From: Thermoplasmata archaeon | GTDB taxonomy: Archaea > Thermoplasmatota > DAOVMN01 | DNA length: 5,859 nt | Direction of reading: 5' to 3' | Assembly (NCBI GenBank): GCA_030630685.1 | Contig: DAOVMN010000156.1 | Location: 1-5,859, forward strand | Part shown: positions 1 to 5,626 of the stretch, piece after piece | Layout of the letters: each line of letters begins with the position of its first letter | How positions within the stretch are numbered: the first letter of the stretch is position 1 | The notes under the pieces: model-generated | Told to the model about the DNA's origin: nothing | The model's input: the letters and a program-made list of their open reading frames with translations, nothing else | Database searches by the model: none | Translations under genes and position numbers: made by a program

Positions 1-1305
1 GATTGTCCACACGGGGTGTGCATCTACTGCCCTGGAGGAGTGGAGAATGATTCGCCCCAGAGCTTTACCGGTCAGGAACCCGCAGCACTCAGGGCTGGGA
101 GTCATGGTTTCGACCCCTATCTCCAGACCCTCAACCGCCTCACGCAATACCGGCAGATCGGGCACCCCACTGATAAAATAGACCTCATTATCATGGGCGG
201 TACCTTCACCTCCCGCACAAAGACATATCAGGATTCCTTCATAAAAGGATGCTTCGATGCCCTCAATGAAAATATCGCATCTGATCTCAAGGCAGCTCAC
301 CAATTGAACGAATCGGCGCCTCATCGGTGTATCGGTCTAACTATCGAGACCCGCCCGGACAGATGCTTAGATAAGGAAATCCCGCATATCCTTCGGCTTG
401 GAGGAACCCGGGTGGAGCTTGGGGTTCAGACCACATTCGATGAGGTGCTGGAAGGTGTGAAAAGGGGCCATTCCACTAAGGAGACTATCCTTTCCACCCG
501 ACTGGTGAAGGATGCCGGCCTCAAGCTGATGTACCACATGATGCCCGGCCTTCCCGGCTCAACCCTCGATATGGACCTTGAATCGTTCAGGGAGATCTTC
601 AAGAACCCGGATTACCGCCCCGACATGCTCAAGATCTATCCCACCCTTGTGATAAAAGGCACGGAACTCTACGATATGTGGAAAAGGGGCGAATACACAC
701 CCCTCACCACAGAAAAGGCCGTTGGTCTCCTTAAAGAGATGAAGAAACTTCTCCCAAGGTATGTGAGGATCCAGCGCATACAGCGGGACATCCCGGCAAG
801 GCTCATCGAGGCCGGCGTTAAAAAGTCCAATCTCCGCCAGCTTGTGCAAAAGGCGCTGAATTCTGAGGGAGAAAGATGCCACTGCATCCGATGCAGGGAG
901 GCAGGCCACACCTCGAGAAAGATCGGAAATGTGGAACTCATAGAGATGGAGTACGAGGCCTCCAAAGGCAGGGAGGTGTTCCTTTCATACGAGGATGTCG
1001 AGAACGAGGTGCTGATCGGGTATCTGAGGCTGAGGTTCCCGTCCGAGACCTCGGATAATGGTCGAAAAGGGAGAGCAGTCGTCAGGGAACTCAAGGTCAC
1101 AGGACTCGAGGTTCCGCTTGGAGAACGAGAGAAGGGAAGATTCCAGCATTTGGGCTATGGAAAAAGGCTGTTGGAACGGGCCGAGGAGATTGCTGTGGAT
1201 AAGGGGTCGAATAGTATCATCGTTACCAGCGGGGTGGGGGTGAGGCCGTATTACAGAAAAGTGGGCTACCATCGGGCGGGTTATTACATGGAAAAGAGGT
1301 TGTGA
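1..1305 (+). CDS. elp3: Elp3 family tRNA uridine(34) acetyltransferase (radical SAM + GNAT), 5' end outside window
   Basis: Archaeal Elp3, which uses a radical-SAM domain and an acetyltransferase domain to start carboxymethyl-type modification of wobble uridine 34 in tRNA. The reading frame is open from base 1, so the gene starts upstream; 434 codons are visible, and the roughly 100 N-terminal residues usual for the family are missing. Seen directly: the Fe-S cluster cysteines in CPHGVCIYC (Cys codons at 4, 19 and 28), then GGTFTSR, GLTIETRPD, RVELGVQT and IQRIQRDIP, all typical Elp3 blocks. A CHCIRC cluster (877-894) matches the zinc-binding segment between the two domains. The C-terminal GNAT domain has the acetyl-CoA loop QHLGYG (1144-1161) and ends in the Elp3-like tail GVRPYYRKVGYHRAGYYMEK. 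The first in-frame GTG (16) lies inside the cluster motif and is not a start. It converges on trmI, with the 1332-2367 insertion just downstream. Identification is firm. Confidence 0.95.
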   Translation, partial: DCPHGVCIYCPGGVENDSPQSFTGQEPAALRAGSHGFDPYLQTLNRLTQYRQIGHPTDKIDLIIMGGTFTSRTKTYQDSFIKGCFDALNENIASDLKAAHQLNESAPHRCIGLTIETRPDRCLDKEIPHILRLGGTRVELGVQTTFDEVLEGVKRGHSTKETILSTRLVKDAGLKLMYHMMPGLPGSTLDMDLESFREIFKNPDYRPDMLKIYPTLVIKGTELYDMWKRGEYTPLTTEKAVGLLKEMKKLLPRYVRIQRIQRDIPARLIEAGVKKSNLRQLVQKALNSEGERCHCIRCREAGHTSRKIGNVELIEMEYEASKGREVFLSYEDVENEVLIGYLRLRFPSETSDNGRKGRAVVRELKVTGLEVPLGEREKGRFQHLGYGKRLLERAEEIAVDKGSNSIIVTSGVGVRPYYRKVGYHRAGYYMEKRL

Positions 1306-1310
1306 CATGG

Positions 1311-1327
1311 AAAAAGATATGAAAAAA
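1311..1327 (-). terminator. Displaced oligo-T tract, probable former trmI terminator
   Basis: Read on the minus strand this is T6 (1327-1322), a short spacer and T5 (1315-1311), the kind of oligo-T tract that ends archaeal transcription. In the reconstructed pre-insertion sequence (1331 joined to 2376) it lies about 30-45 bases past the trmI stop codon. The mobile element now separates it from trmI by about 1 kb. Inference from sequence only; no termination data. Confidence 0.35.
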
Positions 1328-1331
1328 TATC
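1324..1331 (+). repeat. Target-site duplication, left copy (AAAATATC)
   Basis: Exact 8-bp direct repeat of 2368-2375, directly abutting the outer base of the left inverted repeat. A ninth base does not match on either side, so the duplication is exactly 8 bp. The target is AT-rich. Confidence 0.88.
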
Positions 1332-1354
1332 GGGACCAGTCTTTACTAGGGCAC
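1332..1354 (+). repeat. Left terminal inverted repeat
   Basis: Begins GGGACCAGTC (1332-1341), then seven unmatched bases, then GGGCAC (1349-1354). The outer 10 bases pair perfectly with 2358-2367, and GGGCAC pairs with the matching box at the right end after a one-base length difference. Confidence 0.82.
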
Positions 1355-1462
1355 AAACAAATTTCAACAGGATTTTCCAAGGCAAGAATACATCTTAAAT
1401 GATAATAGTTTATTTGATAGTCACTTTACCGAACCCCTCTTTCGATATTGGATGTGAATAAA

Positions 1463-1470
1463 CTTAATTA
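1463..1470 (+). promoter_or_regulatory. Possible TATA box (CTTAATTA) for the cassette gene
   Basis: CTTAATTA, preceded by purine-rich GAATAAA, lies 24-31 bases before the ATG at 1494. That spacing would place the transcription start at or next to the start codon, giving a near-leaderless mRNA; only a weak GGGTAG precedes the ATG. The same box type and spacing occur before pyrB. AT-rich sequence makes chance matches easy. Confidence 0.3.
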
Positions 1471-1493
1471 GCAAGATAGTGTTTGGGTAGATT

Positions 1494-2336
1494 ATGAGCA
1501 ATAAAAAAAATACTCTCTTAGCGGGTATCCAGTATTTGGGATTACCTGGAACCTCTCAACCGTGCCAAGATGCTATCCTACAGTTGTTACAATTCAATGT
1601 CAAAATTGGGAAAACACGGATTCTCTCCAATGACAATGAGCACTGTCTCCTACTCACAGTGGACACGTACAATCTTATCGCTGTTAAATCAGGATTTGCT
1701 TCGGGTTACAAGGGGGAGGGACCGCGAACCCTTTCTTATGTTCTTCAACTGTTAGATGCCCACGGATCAGAAATCGAAGAGTACAAAGTGGAAAAGGATA
1801 TGATTAGTCGCCTTGACAGTTCTTCTCTAACTCAGTCAGATATCGACAATCTCGACAATGGCCATCCCATTCGACCGAATAGGTGGTACGACTATGTGTA
1901 TGATGAACACTGGGAACTACGAAAAAAGGGAACATTATGGAAGGAGTTTCATCCAGTTATTCCCTTTGCAATCGTTGATAATCGTATTGTTGATTTGGCT
2001 CTCTCATTTTGGGAAAATCCTGATGAAAAACTCCTAACAGGATACAGGCGGCTGGAAGATATCGTTCGAGAACGAACTAGTATTGATGAGCATGGATCAA
2101 AGTTATTTTCAAATGCCTTTATCGATGGTCCGCTTATTTGGAAGAATCTCAATCAAGGTGAACAAAAGGGAAGAGCTAATTTGTTTACTTCGGTATACAT
2201 GGCTTATCGAAATCCTCGAGCTCATCAAGAATTTAACCATCATTCTAACGATCTATTGGCAGAATTTCTACTCTTGAACCACCTCTATTCATTAGAGAAA
2301 AAATCAATCAAATGTGAAAACGAAAAGACATCCTAA
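1494..2336 (+). CDS. TIGR02391/Hypoth_Ymh family protein with candidate HEPN RNase domain (cassette passenger)
   Basis: 280 residues, the only gene in the mobile cassette. The C-terminal part (about 180-270) resembles the TIGR02391 (Hypoth_Ymh) family: GYRRLEDIVRE (183-193), SKLFSNAF (202-209) and a block ending in AYRNPRAHQEF. As I recall, family members are scattered near phage, plasmid, transposon and restriction loci, with no proven function. R239-N240 with H244 fits the HEPN ribonuclease signature (R, then N/D/H, then His after four to six residues), and the flanking sequence looks helical. A metal-independent RNase acting in defence or as a toxin is therefore plausible but inferred. The N-terminal half (1-160) is not recognised; it has a striking SGFASGYKGEGP (66-77) and an aromatic stretch NRWYDYVYDEHWEL (129-142). 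There is no signal peptide or membrane segment. Codon and base use are AT-richer than the neighbours, consistent with transfer. No antitoxin partner is visible. The ATG is the only sensible start. Confidence 0.82.
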   Translation: MSNKKNTLLAGIQYLGLPGTSQPCQDAILQLLQFNVKIGKTRILSNDNEHCLLLTVDTYNLIAVKSGFASGYKGEGPRTLSYVLQLLDAHGSEIEEYKVEKDMISRLDSSSLTQSDIDNLDNGHPIRPNRWYDYVYDEHWELRKKGTLWKEFHPVIPFAIVDNRIVDLALSFWENPDEKLLTGYRRLEDIVRERTSIDEHGSKLFSNAFIDGPLIWKNLNQGEQKGRANLFTSVYMAYRNPRAHQEFNHHSNDLLAEFLLLNHLYSLEKKSIKCENEKTS

Positions 2337-2343
2337 CACATTA

Positions 2344-2367
2344 GTGCCCCAAATCTGGACTGGTCCC
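2344..2367 (-). repeat. Right terminal inverted repeat
   Basis: On the minus strand it reads GGGACCAGTC (2367-2358), seven unmatched bases and GGGGCAC (2350-2344), mirroring the left end with one extra base. Its outer edge directly abuts the right target-site duplication. Confidence 0.82.
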
Positions 2368-2375
2368 AAAATATC
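2368..2375 (+). repeat. Target-site duplication, right copy (AAAATATC)
   Basis: Exact copy of 1324-1331, directly outside the right inverted repeat. On the minus strand its TTTT is the remaining stub of the T run that formerly followed trmI. Confidence 0.88.
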
Positions 2376-2401
2376 TCGTATAATTCTGTCAGAAACCGAT
2401 C

Positions 2402-3217
2402 TCATACCTTTCTCGCAAAGGTCAGATAACCAGTATGCCCCAGCATGGAGTAATCCGGCCTGACCGCTCCCGGCCTGACCACGATCTCCCTTCTCAGGGT
2501 CTCCATGGTAAAAACGTCCACAAAATCCGATGATGCCTTGTCCCACCCCTCGATCTCCTTCCTCAACCTCTCCACCTGATTCATGGTTGGAAGATATGCC
2601 GCGAACACCCCTCCGATCTTGAGAAGGGCCTTTACGGATTCCACGGCCTTCCAGGGATCAGGTATGTCGAGAACAACGGTATCCGCTCCCTCCAGTTTAT
2701 GGGAGGATAGGAGGTTTTCAATCTTCTGAGGATTTTTGACATCCCCGGTATGGAAAACAACCCGATCCGAAAGGCCGGCCTTTCTGACATTCCTCCTTGC
2801 GATCTCGGTATTCGAGGATTTGATGTCCACGGAGATAACCCGGCCATCCGGCCTTACACTCGAGGCAAGCGCGATGGTCAAGCTCCCGGAACCCGAACCT
2901 GCCTCGATTATGGTCTTTCCCGCCCGGATATCCGCATAGAAAATGATGGTGGAGGCATCCCAGGGTAGAATGACCTGGGGTCCACGTTTGATATGCTCCA
3001 TCAGGTCCCTTGGCAGGGCCGGGAGCACGATTAACTCGATCCCCATGATCTCATGCCTTCCATAGGGCCTCCCGATTAACTTGGTTCCGGAAAACGAGAG
3101 GCCGCAAACCGATATCCTATCGCGTGTGATCGTTGCACTAGACTTCTTCGCTTTTACGAAAAATGCTGCCCTGTCACCCTCTCTGATTGCCCATGAAAAG
3201 CTGTTGTGCCCGAGCAT
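2402..3217 (-). CDS. trmI: Archaeal TrmI-type tRNA (adenine-57/58-N1)-methyltransferase
   Basis: A 271-residue SAM-dependent enzyme that methylates N1 of adenine 58 (and 57 in characterised archaeal homologues) in the tRNA T-loop, stabilising tRNA folding. The N-terminal part (about 1-75) corresponds to the small beta-rich domain of the family. The Rossmann methyltransferase core follows: QVILPWDAS (81-89), SAM-binding motif I EAGSGSG (105-111), acidic D131 after strand 2 (VISVDIK), HTGDV (156-160) and catalytic-region DIPDPW (184-189). The C-terminus RPGAVRPDYSMLGHTGYLTF is typical of the TrmI/Trm61 group. Length is normal and there are no breaks. The ATG start is the only one before an upstream in-frame stop, with GGAG about 11 bases ahead. 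It begins 16 bp after the UPF0147 gene and is probably co-transcribed with it. Its natural 3' flank was altered by the cassette insertion 26 bp past the stop. Exact target position (57, 58 or both) is not readable here. Confidence 0.93.
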   Translation of the reverse strand: MLGHNSFSWAIREGDRAAFFVKAKKSSATITRDRISVCGLSFSGTKLIGRPYGRHEIMGIELIVLPALPRDLMEHIKRGPQVILPWDASTIIFYADIRAGKTIIEAGSGSGSLTIALASSVRPDGRVISVDIKSSNTEIARRNVRKAGLSDRVVFHTGDVKNPQKIENLLSSHKLEGADTVVLDIPDPWKAVESVKALLKIGGVFAAYLPTMNQVERLRKEIEGWDKASSDFVDVFTMETLRREIVVRPGAVRPDYSMLGHTGYLTFARKV

Positions 3218-3233
3218 GAGAACATGAACTCCA

Positions 3234-3515
3234 TCAGGATTGTGAGGTATTCAATGTCCTGTTAACGGTCTCGAGCTGGGTAATGATGTTGTAGATCATC
3301 GTCCTGGCATGCATGGGGATATTCGGGTCGTCGGCAAGATCGTCAAGTATCTTGATGGCTGAAAAAACTCGTACATCGATAGGCTTTGATCGATTCAAAA
3401 GCCATTGAGAGGCCGCTTCCTGGGCACCTCTCCTGATATTCCTGGGAACTGAGGTATCCTCGGCCAATTCATCGAGGATATTAGAGATCTGGTTCATTGC
3501 CTCTTCTGGATTCAT
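3234..3515 (-). CDS. UPF0147 family protein (uncharacterised archaeal)
   Basis: A small acidic, predicted all-helical protein of 93 residues matching the UPF0147 family, which is widespread in archaea and has no established biochemical role. Recognisable blocks are ILDELAEDTSVPRNIRRGA (13-31) and IKILDDLADDPNIPMHART (54-72). They look like an internal duplication: each has (I/L)LD(E/D)LA(E/D)D, then a short loop ending in (V/I)P. This suggests two equivalent helical hairpins. There is no signal peptide or membrane segment, so it should be cytoplasmic. The start at 3515 is supported by GGTGAT three bases upstream. It leads a two-gene unit with trmI, 16 bp downstream, under the TATA box at 3572-3579. 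Linkage to a tRNA methyltransferase hints at a translation-related role, but that is only inference from context. Confidence 0.9.
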   Translation of the reverse strand: MNPEEAMNQISNILDELAEDTSVPRNIRRGAQEAASQWLLNRSKPIDVRVFSAIKILDDLADDPNIPMHARTMIYNIITQLETVNRTLNTSQS

Positions 3516-3518
3516 TCT

Positions 3519-3524
3519 ATCACC
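3519..3524 (-). promoter_or_regulatory. Ribosome-binding site GGTGAT for the UPF0147 gene
   Basis: GGTGAT on the minus strand matches the archaeal 16S rRNA 3' end and sits three bases before the ATG. The same motif at the same spacing precedes pyrI, which supports both start choices. Confidence 0.7.
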
Positions 3525-3571
3525 ACGCTGAAAAGTAAATACCTGATTCGAGTCCCTGACTCTGAATATGA

Positions 3572-3579
3572 TATATAAA
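3572..3579 (-). promoter_or_regulatory. Archaeal TATA box (TTTATATA) for UPF0147-trmI
   Basis: A perfect TTTATATA on the minus strand, preceded by GGGGAAAGTAGA as a possible purine-rich BRE. A start about 25 bases downstream (near 3550) would leave a leader of about 35 bases containing the GGTGAT site. It lies in the 106-bp gap after ubiX, indicating a promoter separate from the pyr operon. Confidence 0.65.
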
Positions 3580-3621
3580 ATCTACTTTCCCCTTTTTCAG
3601 GAGTAAGGAGAAGGCGTGTGC

Positions 3622-4179
3622 TTATTCGGTGCCCCACCGCCGGAAGAGCTGGTGTTCCACACCCAAAGAATCCATCACCTTCCCGATCACGAAGTTCACC
3701 AGGTCGTCAAAGGTCCGGGGGCGGTGGTAGAAAGCAGGGGAAGGAGGAAGCACAACCGCTCCTGCTTCAGCAAGGACCAGCATGTTCCTGAGATAAATAG
3801 TGCTCAATGGAGCCTCCCTTGGCACAAGGATGAGCTTTCTTTTCTCCTTCAGACATACGGCAGCAGCCCGTGTGATGAGGGAATCCGAGATCCCAGTGGC
3901 GATCTTTGAGAAAGAGGACATGGAGCAAGGGCAGATGACCATGCCATCGAATAAATAACTCCCCGAGGCAGGAGGTGCGGTGAGGTCATCATCGGAATAC
4001 ACCACATCAGCCAATTCCTCGATGTTTGTAAGAGGAATATCGGTTTCCATTCCAAGAATCTCCTTTCCATGCCCTGTGATCACGAGGGCAACCTCCACTC
4101 CCGTGTTTTTCAACTCCTGGAGAAGGCGTACCCCATAAATGGCGCCGGAGGCCCCAGAGATACCTACCACTACCCTCAT
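3622..4179 (-). CDS. ubiX: UbiX flavin prenyltransferase
   Basis: Attaches a dimethylallyl group to FMN to make prenylated FMN, the cofactor of UbiD-type decarboxylases. In many archaea this cofactor is needed by the anhydromevalonate phosphate decarboxylase of the modified mevalonate pathway. 185 residues with the chosen start, normal for the family. Seen: the FMN-binding loop GISGASG (6-12, Ser11 matching the key serine), Glu45 in METD, PCSMSSFSKIA (84-94), the VPRE pair Arg121-Glu122 and AFYHRP (149-154). One small oddity is RAAAVCLKE, where I would expect RAADV; its effect is unknown. An in-frame TTG at 4194 and an ATG at 4185 are alternatives. I prefer ATG 4179 because GAGGT lies six bases ahead and the protein then begins MRVVVGISG, as relatives do. 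It follows pyrI by 11 bp and is the last gene of the pyrB-pyrI-ubiX unit. No ubiD lies in this window. Confidence 0.93.
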   Translation of the reverse strand: MRVVVGISGASGAIYGVRLLQELKNTGVEVALVITGHGKEILGMETDIPLTNIEELADVVYSDDDLTAPPASGSYLFDGMVICPCSMSSFSKIATGISDSLITRAAAVCLKEKRKLILVPREAPLSTIYLRNMLVLAEAGAVVLPPSPAFYHRPRTFDDLVNFVIGKVMDSLGVEHQLFRRWGTE

Positions 4180-4185
4180 ACTCAT

Positions 4186-4190
4186 ACCTC
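4186..4190 (-). promoter_or_regulatory. Ribosome-binding site GAGGT that decides the ubiX start
   Basis: GAGGT sits six bases before the ATG at 4179, but is immediately adjacent to the ATG at 4185 and downstream of the TTG at 4194. It therefore favours the 4179 start. It lies just after the pyrI stop codon. Confidence 0.5.
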
Positions 4191-4679
4191 TCAATGGATG
4201 ATGTATTTTGCAATATCAGTGAGCTTTCTCTCGCAGTAGTCGCACCTCAGCACCACCGGATCCCTGGATACGACCTTGAAGCTGGGCTCTACCGGCTCCT
4301 TCTGATTGGTTATGCAGTTGGGATTCCCGCATCTAACGATCCCCTTTACCCTGGATGGAAGGTGAACCCTGTATTTCTTGACAAGCTCGGTATCCTTGAT
4401 GACATTGATGGTCGCATCCGGGGCTATAAGAGAAATAATGTTAAGCTCCTGACGATCCAGCATCTTATCCTCTATCTTGATGATATCCTTCCTCCCTACA
4501 TGCTTGCTGGGGACGTTCATCACCGCGCTCACAACCGAGCCGTGCTCAATGTCCGGAAGACCCAGGATGTTAAGGACTATCATACCCTTTCCTGCGTCGA
4601 TGTGATCTATCACAATCCCGTTCTTTATCGGGGTAACCTTCAAGGTCCTCTTTCCTTCCCCTGCCTCTTTCTTTCTCAA
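4191..4679 (-). CDS. pyrI: Aspartate carbamoyltransferase regulatory chain
   Basis: Regulatory subunit that binds nucleotides and, through a zinc domain, contacts the PyrB catalytic trimers. 162 residues. The N-terminal allosteric domain shows KNGIVIDHI (19-27) and GRKDIIKIED (62-71); K68 and K102 fall where the E. coli nucleotide-binding lysines 60 and 94 would align, with a constant offset of eight. The zinc cysteines C117, C122, C146 and C149 (CGNPNC and CDYC) have exactly the E. coli spacing of 5, 24 and 3. Nucleotide control therefore looks intact. The likely start is TTG at 4679, overlapping the pyrB stop as TTGA, because a strong GGTGATC lies just ahead. A second TTG at codon 13 would give MKVTPIKNG, which also resembles relatives. 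No ATG occurs before codon 33. Function is certain; the exact N-terminus is not. Confidence 0.93.
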   Translation of the reverse strand: MRKKEAGEGKRTLKVTPIKNGIVIDHIDAGKGMIVLNILGLPDIEHGSVVSAVMNVPSKHVGRKDIIKIEDKMLDRQELNIISLIAPDATINVIKDTELVKKYRVHLPSRVKGIVRCGNPNCITNQKEPVEPSFKVVSRDPVVLRCDYCERKLTDIAKYIIH

Positions 4680-5596
4680 TCGATCACCCCCATCACAAGA
4701 TTGAGAAGGGCCATTCGAATGGGTACGCCATTGAAGGCCTGCTGGAAATATCGCGCATAAGGGGACAAGTCTACCTCGGGAGCGATCTCTTCCACCCTTG
4801 GGAGCGGATGCATCACAATAATATCGTCCTTACCCAGGTTCAGAAGATCGAGGTCCACCCTGTACATCCCGGCCACCTGAAGATATTCAGCGGGGTCCGG
4901 GAATCGTTCCTTCTGGATACGGGTAACATAGAGTACGTCCGCATCCTCTACTGCTTTTTCGAGCGACTCGCTCTGATGTACTTCTGAGCTCTCTGACAGA
5001 AAGCTGTAGATCTCCTCCGGCATCTGCAACTGGGGCGGTGAGACCAGTGTGATCTCGGCGCCGAACCGTGAGAGGGCATAGGCTAAGGAGTGAACCGTCC
5101 TACCGTATTTCAGGTCCCCTACGAGTACCACGTGCTGGTCCCCTATATCTCCTTTCTCTCGTGATATGGTAAACAGGTCAAGAAGGGTCTGGGTCGGATG
5201 CTGACCCGCCCCGTCCCCTGCATTGATAACGGGCTTCCTGGAGAATTCCGAAGCCAGTCTGGCTGCACCCTCCCTTGGGTGGCGGAGAACGATAACGTCA
5301 GAGTATGCCTCTGCCATCCGAATGGTGTCAGCGAGAGTTTCGCCCTTCACGATCGAGGTCCCACCGGGATCAGAGAAACCGAGTACACTACCTCCAAGGC
5401 GGTTCATTGCACTCTCGAAGGAGAGGCGGGTCCTGGTGCTTGGCTCGAAGAAAAGGGTTCCAAGGATTTTCCCGGATAGAGAATTACTGGTTTTCTTTCC
5501 CTCGGCAATGGGAAGCATCTCCTCTGCGATCTCGAATACTCTGAGGATCTCTTCATTTGAGAAATCGTTTATTGAGACCACATGTTTGAACGGCAT
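4676..5596 (-). CDS. pyrB: Aspartate carbamoyltransferase catalytic chain
   Basis: Catalytic subunit joining carbamoyl phosphate and aspartate, the first committed step of pyrimidine synthesis. 306 residues, normal length. Active-site motifs are all present: FFEPSTRTRLSFE (49-61) with the carbamoyl phosphate loop STRTR (53-57), the SIVKGE loop with K84, RHPREGAAR (105-113), NAGDGAGQHPTQTLLDL (125-141) with H133 and Q136, R166 in KYGRTVHS, R226 in VTRIQ and MHPLPR (262-267). It ends with FNGVPIRMALL. Numbering runs almost parallel to the E. coli enzyme. The ATG at 5596 begins MPFKHVVSINDFS, as in relatives. It has no good ribosome-binding site, but a TATA-like box lies 23-30 bases ahead, suggesting a leaderless mRNA. 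First gene of the pyrB-pyrI-ubiX unit; its stop codon overlaps the pyrI start. Confidence 0.97.
   Translation of the reverse strand: MPFKHVVSINDFSNEEILRVFEIAEEMLPIAEGKKTSNSLSGKILGTLFFEPSTRTRLSFESAMNRLGGSVLGFSDPGGTSIVKGETLADTIRMAEAYSDVIVLRHPREGAARLASEFSRKPVINAGDGAGQHPTQTLLDLFTISREKGDIGDQHVVLVGDLKYGRTVHSLAYALSRFGAEITLVSPPQLQMPEEIYSFLSESSEVHQSESLEKAVEDADVLYVTRIQKERFPDPAEYLQVAGMYRVDLDLLNLGKDDIIVMHPLPRVEEIAPEVDLSPYARYFQQAFNGVPIRMALLNLVMGVID
4682..4688 (-). promoter_or_regulatory. Ribosome-binding site GGTGATC for pyrI, inside the end of pyrB
   Basis: On the minus strand the last codons of pyrB read GGGGGTGATC, an extended match to the archaeal 16S 3' end, ending two bases before the TTG at 4679. 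This supports initiation at TTG and coupling of pyrB and pyrI translation. Confidence 0.65.
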
Positions 5597-5618
5597 AAAC
5601 CCAGGGATTGGTTTCGGG

Positions 5619-5626
5619 ATATTAAG
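5619..5626 (-). promoter_or_regulatory. Candidate proximal pyrB TATA box (CTTAATAT)
   Basis: CTTAATAT on the minus strand spans 23-30 bases upstream of the pyrB ATG, with GTAAAC before it as a weak BRE-like element. This spacing would start transcription at the ATG itself, which agrees with the absence of a ribosome-binding site before pyrB. Confidence 0.4.

Larger units (their letters stand above)
1332..2367. mobile_element. Transposase-less mobile cassette carrying one TIGR02391/HEPN-like gene
   Basis: The 1036-bp segment has all the boundary marks of a transposed element. Both ends begin GGGACCAGTC in inverted orientation and share a second box, GGGCAC, about 8 bases further in. An exact 8-bp direct repeat AAAATATC flanks it on the outside. 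The interior is clearly AT-richer than the neighbouring housekeeping genes. Its only gene is 1494-2336; no frame encodes a transposase, so it would need one supplied in trans. The 162 bp between the left end and the gene are noncoding, and only 31 bp separate the stop codon from the right end. Families that commonly make duplications of about 8 bp include IS1595, IS1, IS66, ISAs1 and IS256. IS1595 members are known to carry passenger genes, but I cannot assign this element from its ends alone. It inserted in a short convergent intergenic region between elp3 and trmI, disrupting neither reading frame. Confidence 0.85.

Noticed and set aside
1307..1402. A 31-codon frame starting ATG right after elp3 (begins MEKDMKKYRDQ)
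   Set aside because: It runs across the cassette boundary. In the reconstructed pre-insertion sequence the same ATG gives only ten codons (MEKDMKKYLV) before a stop, so it is not a gene interrupted by the insertion.
2304..2546. 80-codon minus-strand frame crossing the right cassette end
   Set aside because: It overlaps the true trmI frame and the end of the cassette gene and spans the insertion junction; no motif supports it.
4180..4194. TTG at 4194 as the ubiX start
   Set aside because: No ribosome-binding site lies before it, whereas GAGGT lies six bases before the ATG at 4179, and the family N-terminus fits the later start.
4194..4760. 188-codon plus-strand frame opposite pyrI
   Set aside because: It is a shadow of pyrI and the end of pyrB, whose motifs (zinc cysteines, catalytic-chain C-terminus) are unmistakable on the other strand.
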